Shown here: positions 1-12,576 of the stretch, piece after piece
Layout: the number at the start of each line of letters is the position of its first letter
Position numbering within the stretch: position 1 is the first letter of the stretch
Origin: Dissophora ornata
Lineage: Eukaryota > Mortierellomycota > Mortierellomycetes > Mortierellales > Mortierellaceae
Direction: 5' to 3'
DNA length: 64,000 bases
Assembly (NCBI GenBank): GCA_025201705.1
Contig: MU616617.1
Location: 1 to 64,000 of the forward strand
Position numbers and translations under genes: made by a program
Notes under the pieces: generated by a model
Told to the model about the DNA's origin: nothing
The model's database searches: none
The model's input: the letters and a program-made list of their open reading frames with translations, nothing else

Positions 1-1
1 C

Positions 2-229
2 AATAGGGCTCGTGAGCAGGCACGGGCACGAAGGGTAAGGGAACGCGAGCGATGCATGGGGCTGAGCGAGACGGTCATGAAGAAGCGGGCAAAACCAAAC
101 CTTGACACCCTAGCCACACCAAGAAGAGCAGTACTTCCAAACGATTATGGAACGCCTTTCAGCGACGTCTTTCGCTTCTCTTTAACAAACGAAACGCCCC
201 AAAAAAAATACAATTGCAACGAAGGCTAG
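2..229 (+). CDS. Partial open frame at the left edge, unknown
   Basis: An open frame enters from the left edge and ends at TAG 227-229, giving 75 codons rich in Arg and Glu at the start. The only internal ATG in frame is at about 56. I recognise no domain. It stops almost exactly where the inverted-duplication homology begins (about 222), so it is outside the duplicated unit. It could be the 3' end of a gene or relic lying to the left, or chance; confidence is low. Confidence 0.2.
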   Translation, partial: NRAREQARARRVRERERCMGLSETVMKKRAKPNLDTLATPRRAVLPNDYGTPFSDVFRFSLTNETPQKKYNCNEG

Positions 230-825
230 CTTTGTGCATGCCGATAAATCTGGTATCGGAGAACTTCAGGGAATGTCATGAGAAACGAAAGGAAATAGTG
301 AGTAGAGGCCCTTTTGTGATGAGAGGCGAAAGAACACGATGACAACCAAAAAATGATCTGTGCATTTTTATTCACCCCCTGAAAAAATAAGATGCCTTGA
401 AGTTTTATTGCGCTGTGCATCACTACTGTAGCGCTCTTTTCCTGGCTTTAGAATTATAGAAGCTGGTTGTAGGTGAAGCTTCTTGTGAGAAGGTGACCTT
501 TGGGCAAAGGATGTGGGTCAAAGACCTTCCTCTGAGGGGTATAATCGACCGGGGCGGCAACAGGGAGAGTGGAAAAATACTGTTGGCGAAGGACAGAAAA
601 CTCAGTGTGATAGTTCCTGCGTACAGTGTACAATGCCACATGCATCGACTTTGTTGACAAAACACCGCCTCTTTCAAGCATGGTGCACTCACGCAGTACT
701 GTGGTGGCAACACGAGGTTTACTCATGCTTTCGCAAATCGCTCATATCAATCTCTTTCTAGCACCCACAACCCTACTCGCTTTCCCACATTCTTTTTTAC
801 AAACATAAGTCATCAACTGCCAGTG

Positions 826-2891
826 ATGGTAGACACTCAATCATTCTGCCTGGTTGGGAAGTTAGATATAGTAAATATCCCTCTCCGCAATGTCAATGGC
901 CAGAATATCGTTTACTGGGACGACATCCAACAGGTCTTTCCTGGGGTCAATTATGTCAAGGATGGCGAAGTTGCCGTCACTATCATGAAGGATTCGCATC
1001 AAAGCAGGTAACAAAAAGCTTGCAGATGTGGACTCAATGCGTAGTTGGATCGAGTCAAGAAGAACATCAATGCTGAGGAGGTACTTTATTTTATTTCTAC
1101 ACTTTAGAATCGAGCCTTACTGTATCAAGCATTGCCCGAATGTAGTCCTGGAGGTTGTCTTGTCCACCACAGTCAAACATGTCCACGTTGACTCTCCAAT
1201 GTCGACTCCAAATCCTGAAATCGAGAGCACAGTACACCAGCTGTGTGGACTTTATGATCAATACCATATAACGCAGGAGATCGCCAAGCAGGTTTTGGAG
1301 GACGCACAAGAGATCAAAGATCGCCTGATTCTGATCCAGAGCAAGACAGAGGCCATATTGACCCAGAACTATGGGCTACTTGAATACACCATCCCAAGGC
1401 CATTCATTGTTCTTCCCGAAACATCGACATCCTGGAACCCGACGACGATGTTCCACACCAAGTTCCGCTTGCATTTCATCTGTGAGTGTGGTGAACACAC
1501 CAAGGCATCCGGAAGCAACATCCCTCATCACCTTCACCTCGCCAACCATGAAGGATATGTCGTCAACAAACCCACAGAGTTCTTTGAGAAGTATGGACCT
1601 TTTTTGATGTTGATGCTCGAGATGATCAAACTGGGAGCAGGTATTGCGGGCCACGTCGTACCAGCACTAGCGAACTTGAAGGTAGTCGATGCTCCCGATT
1701 TTGCCGAGTCCTCTATCAACTCGGTTACTTCCAAGATCATCCAGGGTGTGGATTATTCTTTGGCATATCTAGAGGAGAGTCGCAGTCTGATAAAAAAATC
1801 GAGTGATGTCAATGTTGGAGGTGATGCAAGAGCAACGCTACATGACCTTGGCAGCTACTTTACTGGCGTTGAGGGATTGGAAGGAGCGGAACTGCGCAAA
1901 CTCGGATCATATCTAGAAGCCAACAATTCAGACAACTTGCTAGGCAATCTGTACCGCATGACAACTAAGGTTGGCCACGTCAAATGGGTCTGCTGCCACC
2001 ACTATCGAGCAGGCTATCAAGTGACTCACACCCAGAAGCTGCATGATGTAGTCAAACTAGCAGGAGGTGTATTTGATGAGCAACTTGGGAGTATCAAAGT
2101 AACCTTGAAGTCTAGTTTTGCTGCAGCCGAGTTCTATGAGGCCATCAGCGAAGCGAAGGTTGATGTTTACGACTTGGATATCATTCGGCTGGAATTGCTC
2201 CAGGACTGATCTTGAAACATTTGAGAAAGCACTTAAGATGTCAAGTGTATCGATTCTTCGACTTGATCTCCGAAGGGTTCAAGCGGGCATCACCAGCGAA
2301 CTACTTTCAATATCCACGCGACACGAAATACTTGTTCGTATCATGGAGCATACCAATATGAAAAAGATTCATATTGTTCTATTCAAGGATTTCGTAAAAC
2401 TTTCTAGTTTACAGCCCAAAAGATCATCACATCTTTCTAAGATATCCTTTGATGTGAAGCTTTCATCGATTCAAGCTAGCGAATTCCGAGTATTTGTAAA
2501 TTCACTCAAGACCAACACCACTTTGACCACTTTGAACTTGGGGGACTGCTCGATTGGAAATGAAGGAACTCTGGCATTGTCGGAGGCACTCAATACCAAC
2601 ACCACTTTGACCACTTTAGACTTGGGGTACAACTTGATTGGGAATGAAGGAGCTCTGGCATTGTCGGAGGCACTCAAGACCAACACCGCTTTGACCACTT
2701 TGAACTTGCGGGACAACTCGATTGGGAATGAAGGAGCTCTGGCACTGTCAGAGGCACTCAAGACCAACACCACTTTGACTTCTTTGAACTTGCAGTACAA
2801 CTCGTTTGGGAATGAAGGAGCTCGAGCACTGACTAACGTGTCCAAGGCCAGTGGACGTTACGTTTTGACAAAGCAACCGTTAGTCAAATGA
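826..2891 (+). pseudogene. LRR (RNI-like) protein gene, frameshifted left copy
   Basis: Exon 1 is 826-1007, then a 100-bp GT-AG intron (1008-1107), then exon 2 from 1108. The order is a short N-terminal domain (exon 1, about 61 residues), a helical stretch, a conserved central module with CECGEH and PTEFFEKYGP, and C-terminal leucine-rich repeats. Compared with the right copy (36136-38536), two bases (TG) are missing near 2181. Exon 2 therefore ends at TGA 2207-2209, and the rest (about 2182-2891, four LRRs) lies in another frame. The function is unknown. RNI-type repeats usually bind proteins, and an intracellular sensing role is only a guess. It may be a true pseudogene or an assembly error. 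Confidence 0.75.
2503..2835 (+). repeat. 84-bp LRR-encoding tandem repeat, four units
   Basis: Four near-identical 28-codon modules follow the pattern L-T-T-L-x-L-x-x-N-x-I-G-N-E-G-A-L-A-L-S. The DNA between units is nearly identical, for example the recurring AATGAAGGAGCTCTGGCA block. That favours unequal exchange. The right-arm copy has nine units. Confidence 0.85.
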
Positions 2892-3078
2892 AGAAAATGT
2901 GCAACAACATGGAGAATATCAAAACTTCATAGAAAACCATACAACCATACACCTGCTGGCACCACCGTCCCCTCAACATAATCACCACCATCATCAGTCA
3001 TCGGTTCTGTCCAGGGTTGCGTCCTACTCGTCCATCCCTACACAGTAAACCCCATAGCGCACGGGAATTAAAGAGATT

Positions 3079-3890
3079 TTATTGTATGAGATTATAGGCG
3101 TCGTCATCACCATCATCATCGTCGTCGTCGTAGTCGTCATTGGTTGCTCCAGAAAGATTCTCTCCTGCACCAGCGCTGCTAGCATCATCGTTATCCATAG
3201 TCTTAGCCTTAGCCTTAGCCTTGCCCTTACCTTTACTCATCCTCCTTCCTTCACTCTGCCGGCGACGGTACTTAATCAATTGGTTGACACTCCTCGTGTG
3301 CTGTACGCGCACGCCATCCAACCTTTCTATTGCATTTCTGAGTGCGAGTTCACGGTTCTCGTCACCCTCAGACCCCTTCGGATCTTGAGTAACTGGGTGC
3401 TTAACGCGGTACACCTGTTGCTGCAGGTCGAAATCGAGGCAGTGGAGGTGATACCCTTGACCTTGAGCATGAGCATGAGCATGACGGATTTCTAATAGCC
3501 GCTACAGTTGCCGACACTCGACGAAACTAATTATATCTCATCAGCAGTGGCAATGTTTACATCGACAGCTGCATATCGGGGCCAAGGTGGGATAGAATTG
3601 GGACGCCGGAAGTTGATGGATGCGTAAAGGTCGTTGGACATGCCTTGCATTACAGCCACCTGACGTTCCAGTAGTTGGACGATCCATTCCGCTGTCGCTG
3701 CCGATGTTGCTGCTGCTGCTGCTGCTGCTGCTGTTGTTGTACTTGTTGAAGGATGTCTCGGAGATTGGTAAACCGACTCGACTCATGCTGCTGTTGGCTT
3801 GTCATAACCTGCATCATGCTAGGCAGAATATCAGTCGGTAACGCATCATCCTTCCTCAGCAAATGCAATCTCGATGTTCTGCTTGAATCT
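3079..3890 (-). pseudogene. Crypton-like recombinase C-terminal remnant (left)
   Basis: Read on the minus strand, the segment runs through the following parts in several frames: an RFKQN...ALP(T/A)DI stretch, a Q-rich run from CAG repeats (about 3700-3740), a LLERQ-AVMQGM stretch, and a final frame with RELALRNAIERLDGVRVQ and an acidic Asp-rich tail ending near 3079. The matching copy at 34700-35764 keeps an extra TMSQAWDEYRAFE segment that resembles the GCR1_C DNA-binding domain at the end of fungal Crypton tyrosine recombinases. The left copy lacks that segment. The Crypton assignment comes from memory of the family pattern and is tentative. Decay by frameshifts is plain. Confidence 0.4.
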
Positions 3891-4096
3891 CAGGGCGGCT
3901 ATGGCCCAATCCACGCGCACAAGTTTGATATTCCCCCAACCAACATCGGTGAAATCGGGAGGCGCATTCATCTTGATCTATTACTGTATTTGAGGTAGTT
4001 ATAGCATATGAAAAGAAAAAGAAAATGCATTAGTAAACGTATATAATGTCGATTGAGAAGGCTTGGACTTGGTGCACATGGTTTACATGCGCATAT

Positions 4097-4770
4097 TCAC
4101 TGGGAGCTGTGGGCGGACCCTAATGAAGGAAGAAACACCGCATCAACTTGCCTGAAAACGACGAAAAAGGTAGAACCCCAAAGCTCAGATACTGCAGCGA
4201 CGAACGTCCTCGTGCCTGAGAGAACAACCATACTGAGTTTTGCCCTTCTGGTTTCACAATGCACCACGGGAAGACTAACCAGCATTACGGCTTGGGTTCC
4301 CTCAGCGTGGTTTGGGATCTGGTCCATGAAACAGTCTGACAATTTGAGTCTTCATCGCGCAATAGCATACTGTGTCGGATCGCCAGGGAAAAGTGCTCTC
4401 TCATCCGAGGTGACTGGATTGCGTCCAATGTGTCCAATAGTACTTGAATACGTTGGGCATTTGAATAATCGTTCCTGGCGGTAAACACCTATGACAAGAT
4501 CGGGGCTGTACTTTCCGATCGCGTTGGCGATTGATTTGCTGGATCGGATACTGGGCTCAAGGTTAGGAGCTCTGTCGCGGTAAGATTGTCTCTTTTGCAG
4601 ATGACAGAGAGCCTTCCACGCCTGTTCCATTATCGCAAGACCACAGGGAACTGTCAGCTGTTTTCTCCGTTCTGCATCATCTATGGCGTTTGCCAAGACT
4701 ACGTAGGTAGATAGATTGGTGATGGTGGTCGCGTTTGGTAAAAAGAAAGATTTGTTAACGATTTTTTATT
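4097..4770 (-). pseudogene. Unknown protein, one open frame with a single internal stop
   Basis: One minus-strand frame stays open from about 4770 to the stop near 4097, broken only by TGA at 4352-4354. The two parts read on in the same frame (…PTQYAIAR, stop, RLKLSDCFMDQIPNHAEG…). There is no good ATG near the start (a TTG lies at 4694-4696), so an upstream exon may exist. The final part is hydrophobic (STFFVVFRQVDAVFLPSLG). I do not recognise the family. It could be a gene with a recent nonsense mutation, or a gene whose stop lies inside an unrecognised intron. It lies between the left duplication arm and the GATA gene. Confidence 0.35.
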
Positions 4771-5062
4771 TATTCATCTGATTGACCCTGATAAACCGCC
4801 GAGTCTTTTTTTTCATAAAATGATGGTGATGGTGCGTGGCAAAAAAAAGATAGAGAGTGGTTGTATATGTTGGCTCTACAACATGTAAAAAAGACGCGTT
4901 GGGACGTTGGGAAGAAGAACAATAAATACGATCAAGGAAGCAAAGTGAGGTGGGAAGTGCGGGGATTGAGAGGGGAGTGAATGGAAAAGGTGGCGAGGTG
5001 GTCCACACAAAATACAAAATTGGGCAAAAATGAAAAAGAATAAAACAACGGGTGGGGAGTCG

Positions 5063-8000
5063 TTACTCCTTTGGAATGGGCAAGGCAACGGGGCCTTTGC
5101 ACTTGTGGCACATGAGATGCGCACGGCCTGCCCTCAGTCTTTCGGTATCCATGGCCGCATACTCGGTCTTGAGCGGGATGTACTTGCATCCGATCTTGGG
5201 ACAGAACACGTTCGATTTCTTGTACCGAAGGCCACAAGAGTTGCACAGAGCCGAGTGAGACGTGTAACCAGGTCGCCAACAGGGCGTCTCAGTCGTGCCG
5301 CAGGCTTCACACCGCTTTGTCGCCATCTTGCCCTCCTTGGCCTTGGAAGCACGCTTTAATGGGGATCCAGATCCGGTGGCGTTGGTGCTGTTGGAGCTCA
5401 ACTTGGCTGCTGACTTCTTAGTCGTGCCAGTCTGGGCGTTTTTGACTTTGACGACGCGAGTTTCTGGCTCGTCCGCATTATCTTCCTCGCTGTCGTCGTT
5501 ATTCTCCAGGTCATCATCGCCATCCATTGTAGCATCCAAAAGAGGCTTCAGTGTCTTCAGAGTCCTATGCTGCTGGTCCTTGCTGTAATGTTTTCGTCGT
5601 TTCTTAGACTCCATCATTTCCTTGGTCAACTTCACTGCAATATCGACCTCCGAGGGTGGGATTCTCAAATGCTCTGGAACTTGAGAATGGCGGGCAACTT
5701 TGTGTTGAGCCCTCTGATAGTGATGATGCGACTCTGAATGCTGGTTATCGTCGTATTCATCCTCGATTTCAATGTCATCCTCGTCCGCCTCAGCCATGAC
5801 CACATCCTTATCCCCCACATTATTGTCGAACGCATATCGCCTCTCTAGATTGACGGGTGACCCAAGTCTCTTGCCCTGGCGGAACGGGGCCGTGGGGACC
5901 ATGTGAGGGGATGCGGATGGCGAAATTCCAGCACCATTACTACCTCGTCGTCGATAGATGGATGGACTATGGCGTTCAGGGACAATTCTGGTCGGAGCTA
6001 GCATCTCAGTCTCGGCAGCGCCGTGCTTGGCGCTCTCGAAGCGTCGTCGCTTGTTAAACTGGTTCGTCATGTATCCCTGTTGGCCGTTACGCTCTTCCAG
6101 ATCCTCATATTCGCCGTTATATTCATCCGCACTCTGATACTCCTCATCGCCTTGACCTTGGGCATGATGAGCCTTGACGCCCGTTGCAGATCCACGTCTT
6201 TTTCCAGTACTTGCACCGCCCTTCCTGCGCTTCAAGCCTACCAACTTTGCGCCCGCTGCACCTTTCGCGGCTCTTGCGCCAAACTTTCCAATACCTTTGG
6301 CAAACACCTGTTGCTGTTCCGCATCATCTTCCGATTCTTCCGAGACATCGCTTCCGTCTAATGTGGCACCCTTGGCCTGCAGATCATCCAAGGCCACGTG
6401 CACCATATCAGATATCAGCACAGGATAACTCAAAATCACAGCCCCGCCTGGTGTCACTAAGCCTTTGTTGGCAGGAGGCAAAATACCCGACCCCTTCATA
6501 AAGTCTAGTTCTGGTCGAGGGATCAAAGACTGGCGACGGATATGGAGTTGCCGTTGAGCCCAGAGGGGTAGAGCTGAAGGATCTTCTTCTTCACCTCCTT
6601 CTCCTTCCTCCTCTTCACCGTCCCGTTTGATCATCGATGATGATGAGGCTTCTGAGGATGTAGAGCCAGCGCGAGAACCTCTGTCCTGGCTTTGCTCCAA
6701 CGCCGCAGTACCATCAGACAAAGTTTTGCCCAGCGAGGACTCGGTGGCGCCAACGCGAGGTGTCTTAAACGCATTCTGAGACACAGTCTCGCCAGAACTC
6801 GAACCACTCGTCTGCTCCCCAGCAGCGGCAGCATCAGCGTCTCGGCTGCGGGAAATAACACATTAATGTTAACTAAAGACGATCAAGTGGAATGAAAACG
6901 AGCCCAATGACTAGATTGCGCGCGTGTTTACCTCATCACAAAGCCATAACCTGGCGTGAACGGTGTTGGAGGCGAGGCCAGGTTATCATCTACAGTCGGG
7001 ACTGAAAAATAACTCTCCGGCCGCTGTGCCCTCCCCTCCATCACACTCATTTGTGAGACAATGGATGTCGGCGGTGGTGTCGGCATAGAGCTAGGATGTG
7101 TGCGATTATTGACAGCCTTCGCCTCGCCAGTAGGCTGAGTATCCTGTCTCTGTGCAGCAGATGCCTGCTCGGCCATAACGATATCGCCGATCGACATGCT
7201 AGAGTCCTCTTCTGTAAATGTGATAGAATGAGGCCGTGGCTGCTGTTGTTGCTGCTGCTGTGGAGCCATGGCAATGGTAGCAGAGATTCGCGAGGGTGAC
7301 TCCAATGGATGAGTCGCACCACGTTCAGTGAACGGCTCTCGCACTTGGATACCGAGGCCGGATCTATTTGGCGGCGAGGGTGGGGTCTCAAACTGGACCA
7401 CCTGTTGCTCCTGAGGCTCCTGCACTTCAGAGCCAGCGCTATCAGTTGCAGAGTTGGCCCGGCTTGATGCAGGAGAGGGATAATTTCCAGTCGAGTGGCC
7501 GCTTGAGCCACCGCCCTCGTTGCCTCCACCCTCTTGTGCCGAGAACACCGATACGGACAACATCGAAGGGGTGCTTGCCTTTCGGAAAAGCGTTGAAGGC
7601 ATGGACGGTGAGCCGAACGGCAGTTGGAAGATCACACCAGGCGACGCGTCCTGCGAGTCACCCGAACTTGGTGATCGCATGGGAATGCTGCTCTTTCGTT
7701 TGGACCGAACCTGCATGACCGGTGACAAGGATGCAGACGACGGCGACAGGACGGGCGAGGGCGACCTATTGTCGTCAGCAGGGAACTTGAAGCTGTTCAT
7801 CTCAGGAGTGCGTGCAGGGGATGTGAACTGCCCTCGACTCTGATTTGCTTCTAGGTAGGCAGTCTTGGATGGCAAGGACAATAGAGTGTGGGCCAAAGAC
7901 GCCTTGTATAGTATCGTCCTACCGCCCAAGGGACTTGGCACAACCGGGGATGCAGTCGCAATCGATGCTCGCCTGAATGGATCAGATGCGAGCGTGTCCT

Positions 8001-8640
8001 CTGGCAATGGGTTTCTGGCGAAGGTCGACGACGTGGATGCGGACACTCCCAGTTGACTTGACGAGTCCGAGTGCCGGCGGACAGTGGAGATAGAGGCATG
8101 GAGATGGGAGCAAGTATCTTCGATAATCCCATGGTGGTATGCAGGGAGTAGGCGCTCTCTGTGATGGATAATGAGGCGCCGATCCTCGCCTGTCTTTCCA
8201 GATTTTGGTTTCAGCGCCGAACGTGCATATTTCGACTTTGACAAAGTGATCATTGGGGCGACTCTTGCGGCAATAGGAAGCGGAGGTTTCGTACAGAGGA
8301 TCTGAGGAGAAGTCGCCCTAAAGAATGAAGAACTTGATCCAGGGCCAGACGGCTCAGAAGACTGTGACGTAGAGGAGGACGAGGACGAGGACGAGGATGA
8401 AGTGGATGTTTCGCTATCGATAGTGGGAGACTTCAGTGCGGAAGGGAGAATACCCTTTTTTTGCAGGACATCAATGTCCTTTTGTGAAAGATGGACGTTG
8501 GCGCCAGTTGTACTGCTCTGGAGCGAGCTGAGGCTGAATCGCATTTTCTTGGTGGATCCATTTTGGTGGGCCTGGATTGAAGATGGCCCCTCGGCCATGG
8601 GCGAAGCCATGGAAGGGGCTGCAAGGTTGCTTATGGACAT
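5063..8640 (-). CDS. GATA-type zinc finger transcription factor
   Basis: Two exons, 8640-6932 and 6845-5063, are joined across an 86-bp intron (donor GTAAAC at 6931, acceptor CCCGCAG ending at 6846). The frame is continuous across the join and gives 1163 residues. The N-terminal half is Ser/Pro-rich and probably disordered, with a short poly-Gln run. The second exon holds acidic and Lys/Arg-rich stretches. The GATA finger is at the C-terminus: C1082-X2-C1085-X18-C1104-X2-C1107 with CWRPG in the loop. A second Cys set follows (C1118, C1123, C1149, C1152). It is a nuclear DNA-binding regulator expected to bind GATA sites; its targets cannot be read from sequence. One finger at the extreme C-terminus plus a trailing Cys cluster is unlike the AreA-type layout. 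The two halves could be mistaken for separate genes, but the splice signals and frame argue for one. Confidence 0.85.
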
Positions 8641-11600
8641 TTCGTATGAAGGGTTATGACGCTTAAATAAAAGTTGACTAGAGATGAGGGGCGATCGAGA
8701 ACAAAGGGAGAGTAGAGAGAAGGGAGATTATGACGGATGCAGCTGTTGATGATGGTTAGTACTGGGTTGACTTGATGGGGTTGATATCCTGACAAAAAGC
8801 CATGCCGTGCACTTGGCGAAGCGTTTGTTTGTTTGTTTGAAGGACGAGATCGAAAAGGCATCCCTTCTTCTTTTCTTCGGTCCACGATGTGGCATCACCA
8901 ATATCTGTCATGACTTCAATGACTGATATTTTCCCGCCCCCTGCCCTCTCTGTGTTCCCGCCTCTTACCTCGCGAGAATATATACAAAGGGAACCCGTGA
9001 GTCGATTAGACAAGCTAAAGAAGAGGCCGACCAGTGAAAATATGAGTGTCCCGCTTCTGATGCTGAAAGCAAGATCAGTGTAATTGAGCGCGAGGTGGGC
9101 GAAGGAGGGAGTGCAGCAGCACAAAAGAAGAACACGGTATGATGCGAGGGAGGGAGCAGAAGATGTGCTTATGCAAAACAAAGAGAGATCGAAGACACAG
9201 AGAGGGAGTGAGGGAGGGAGGGAGTGTGAGTAGATGAAAATGAGCGCAAGAGAGAAGAGTTGACGTACTGCCAACAGACGTGAGCAAATGAACGGGTGGA
9301 TTGGGGGAGGGAAGCGGAGGAGGGAGTGCAACAGCAACATCGACACAGACTGGACACAGAGATACATGGAGCGGGCACACGTACGATGGCACACAGTTCA
9401 GACAGGCACAGACAGAGTTAGGTTGGGCGGATGATCACCAGAGAGAGCAGTGAGAATAGCGTGCAAGAAAAGCAGTCTGGACTGAGCCAGCTGCGGGGGG
9501 TATATTCATTCGTTCATTAAATCGCTGGTACATAAATATATTTTGGGACTCGCTGGGGTGAACTGGCAGATCACCCTTGTTCCTGGCACACCTCGCACTG
9601 CGACAATGGGGATGCATGACAATGAGGGCCACAGAATGGGGGAGAGACTCATCATCCATAAATCGGCGGTGAAGAGATGAGGCCAAACACCATCCGTGTT
9701 GCATGCATGGCATTCCCCATCACACACAAGACAGGGAGGGGAAAAAGTGATGGCGTCGGAGTGTTCCCGCTGTCGAGACTGCCGTTGACTGCTCAAGACT
9801 GCTTAAACTGCATATAGTGAAGTTGATCCGACAAGAACAGGACAGAAAGGAGTGCAGACCTACCAAGCAAGGGAACGTGGGAGAGAGAGCTGGACAGAAA
9901 GGGTATGGACAAAAGGTGCCGTATGCTGGCAAGAAGAAAAAGAGTAGGGAGAGCAAACAGTGTGAAAGAGCAAGTGTGAGGGAGAGAGGTATTAAAGCAA
10001 GAACCTTGCAAGGTCAGGAAGGATCGAAAGAACAGTGATGGGAAGGAAGTGGCTGGGAACGATAAGCGATGTCAGGCAATAGGTGATTGAAAAGGGGAAG
10101 AGCTGCGATAACGAGATGTGTGCGGGGCGTTAGGAAGGGACAAGATGAAAGATATTCGAAGAGATCGAAGAGAAGAGAGGGAAAACGAGAGAGGCGCTGC
10201 AGACCTGGAGATGTACAGAACGTGAATTTCCACAGGCTGTGGTTTATTTGGTGGGTCGGGACGAGGAGCGACAAGAAAGGACAGGCAAGGACAGGCAAGA
10301 GCAGATCAACAGCCTGTTTTCTTTGGCTGATCAATTGACCTCTCGATACACCACCCAAGAAAATGCCTTGCTCGTCAGTTCCTCCGTTTCACTCTCGCTC
10401 TCTTCCCTCGGAGGGAGCAAGAAGCTTCCTTCCTCTCATCTTTTTTCTTTCGTCGGGACGTTTGTAATCACCTCGTTGTTGTCTTGGTGATGCAATCCAT
10501 GGTCCATTCCTCGGCCGGTGGCAGATCATATGGCTGTGCGCCATGTCACCTTTTTGGCAGCTGAACCAGTGAGGGAGATGCCAAGCACCTGTGGGCCAAT
10601 GAGGGGTCCCAGTACAGGCGGCATAGAAGTACATGAAGCCAGCAACGAACTTTGTGAAAGCCCCGAGTGACAGAGAGACCCGACCAGTCCAGTTCGTCGC
10701 AGCAACAGGTGCAGCACTTTATTTTAGAAAAAAAAAAAGTGATCTGGTGATCATTTAAAAAAATCGAGGGAGCCACTCCTCGTCAGTGTTTATGCTCACG
10801 AAGGGAATAAACACGAGTATTTGCCAAGGATGAAACGATCGAAAAAACGAACAACTACATGCGTACGAGCAGATCGATACACACCACAGGAACAGGGTTC
10901 GCGCGCTTGGAATCGCCGCGGACATTGATCCCAGGCCTGGTGCGGACAATTCGAATGGAGACCACACTCATGTCGATAAATACCAGACGGACATGGATCA
11001 CAACATTCAAAAACAGATCACACCATATGCAAGGTCTTGATAGTGTTGAGGCCTTTATTTGCTCATCTCGCTTGATGCTGCTGCAAGTGTTCAAAGTGTC
11101 TCGCATCACGATCCCCCATCCCTGTTTTTTTTCTTTTCTTTTGTTTTTCTTTCTGGCACGATTTCGGATCCCCCTTTATCCTCAGTTGAAAATGCCGTTA
11201 ATGGAGGAGAGGACGGAGACATCAGGGGGCTGACAATGAAGGAGCGAAAGCGCAGAGCAGCATGGCCGTTGTGAGAAAAAAACACGCAAGCGAATGAAAT
11301 TAAAAAAAAGAAAAAAGAGTTTGTTGCACCTCATTGCATGACCTGTCTCGATACGAAGGGCTCTCGCCCAATCCAACGCTATAAAACTCTCCTGTCTGCG
11401 GTCTCTTTTTTTTTCAGCATTGACCCTCTCAATGGACACAATGACCACAGCAATCCTTTGGACGTATCTTTCTTTTCAAGTAATTTATGGCGACATTGTT
11501 TTCTGTCCTTTTGGACACAATGGGCCAAGTCGGTTTGTAAGGATAGGCTCCCTCGAGTAGACCCAATATACCGTTGAAAATGTAGAGCGGATCAGAACAG

Positions 11601-12576
11601 AGTGAGGAAGAAAACCGACGAAACCCACAGCACAAGCGAAATCGTGAAAAGGAAGAGAGACCAAAGGACAAATATTGCTCTGTGTGACACATGTGGATGC
11701 ACGCCAGAAAGAAAAACAATAACAAGAAACAATGAACTAGTGTTGAACACAGGCACATCCTGCCGCTGTTGCAATCCGTCCTGGCTTGTGAACTCGATTG
11801 GTACAGGAGCAATGATAGGAAATATGGCTACAATAGAGCTTTACGTAGAGTACTGTACATCCGAAGGTACCGATGGAGAGACTGGGAGGCAAAAGAGACT
11901 GTGTTGACGGGGCTAATGGGTGCAACGATCGATTCAGACAAAATCAGGCGCAACCGATGCATGGTCATTAAAACAATGCATGCCGAACAACAACAACCAC
12001 CACGACAACAACAACAACGATACCGGCAACAACGATACCGACAACGACGATGGCAATAACAACAACTCCTTGATCATCGACCATTGATTGATTGATCATA
12101 CAAGGCAGAAGAGTGTAATGCTCTTGGGCATGACTAATCAAGCATATCTGTTTTTCTGTTTAGTCGCTCTGCCTCGGGTGGGTCGCGTTCCCAATCGCTG
12201 ATGCAAACTGCAGTCCTCCCACCAGTATTGGTGCAGCCACAAGCACTGCCCCACACCCTGGAATTTCATTTGATATATCAGCGACGGAGTGGCGAAGGAA
12301 AATGCGCCGACGCCTTGGTGCGAATCAGAACCTTATCCAAAAGAAACCTTCCCCTCCCCAAAGCTGCTCCCTTTTTTTTCTTGAAGCTTTCGCCCATCAT
12401 TGTCCTTGACCGGCTATGTCATGATGGCATGTCCGTGCATCTTCATCGGCCCTGCGCGTGGTGGTATCATTTTTTATTTTGTTAAACTTCCCGAGCGATA
12501 GATATATGTACAAAAAATAGGCGATGCCTAATATGAATGAATGAAAAGACAGAGCTCTATACAACAAAAAGAAAGA
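8641..12576. other. Long intergenic region, no supported gene
   Basis: This stretch lies between the start of the GATA gene and the end of the M50B gene. It is purine-rich on the plus strand (GA tracts about 8870-9400 and 9830-10200) and has a CAA/CGA-rich low-complexity patch near 11990-12060. Open frames here are low-complexity mirrors of the GA tracts with no recognisable domain. The part nearest 8640 probably holds the GATA promoter and a long 5' UTR. Confidence 0.5.

Larger units (their letters stand above)
222..3890 (+). repeat. Left arm of a large inverted duplication
   Basis: This segment reappears in inverted orientation at 34700-39100. The match starts near 222, where sequence around a TTTGTGCATGCCGATAA motif is shared with the reverse complement near 39090. 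It runs through the upstream region, the LRR gene and the convergent recombinase remnant, and ends near 3886 at a shared AGATTCAAGCAGAAC motif (right arm about 34703). The order of elements is the same in both arms. The arms differ in length mainly because the right arm has five more 84-bp LRR modules and keeps a recombinase part lost on the left. The endpoints were judged by eye, to within some tens of bases. Confidence 0.85.

Noticed and set aside
6928..8640. A separate 570-residue protein upstream of the GATA protein
   Set aside because: Its stop is formed inside the splice donor (ATGAG|GTAAAC), and the frame continues through the acceptor at 6846 into the GATA exon.
8756..9394. A 212-codon minus-strand open frame upstream of the GATA gene
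   Set aside because: It is the mirror of GA-rich low-complexity DNA, with a Ser/Leu/Cys-heavy composition, no ATG-led domain and equally open alternative frames.
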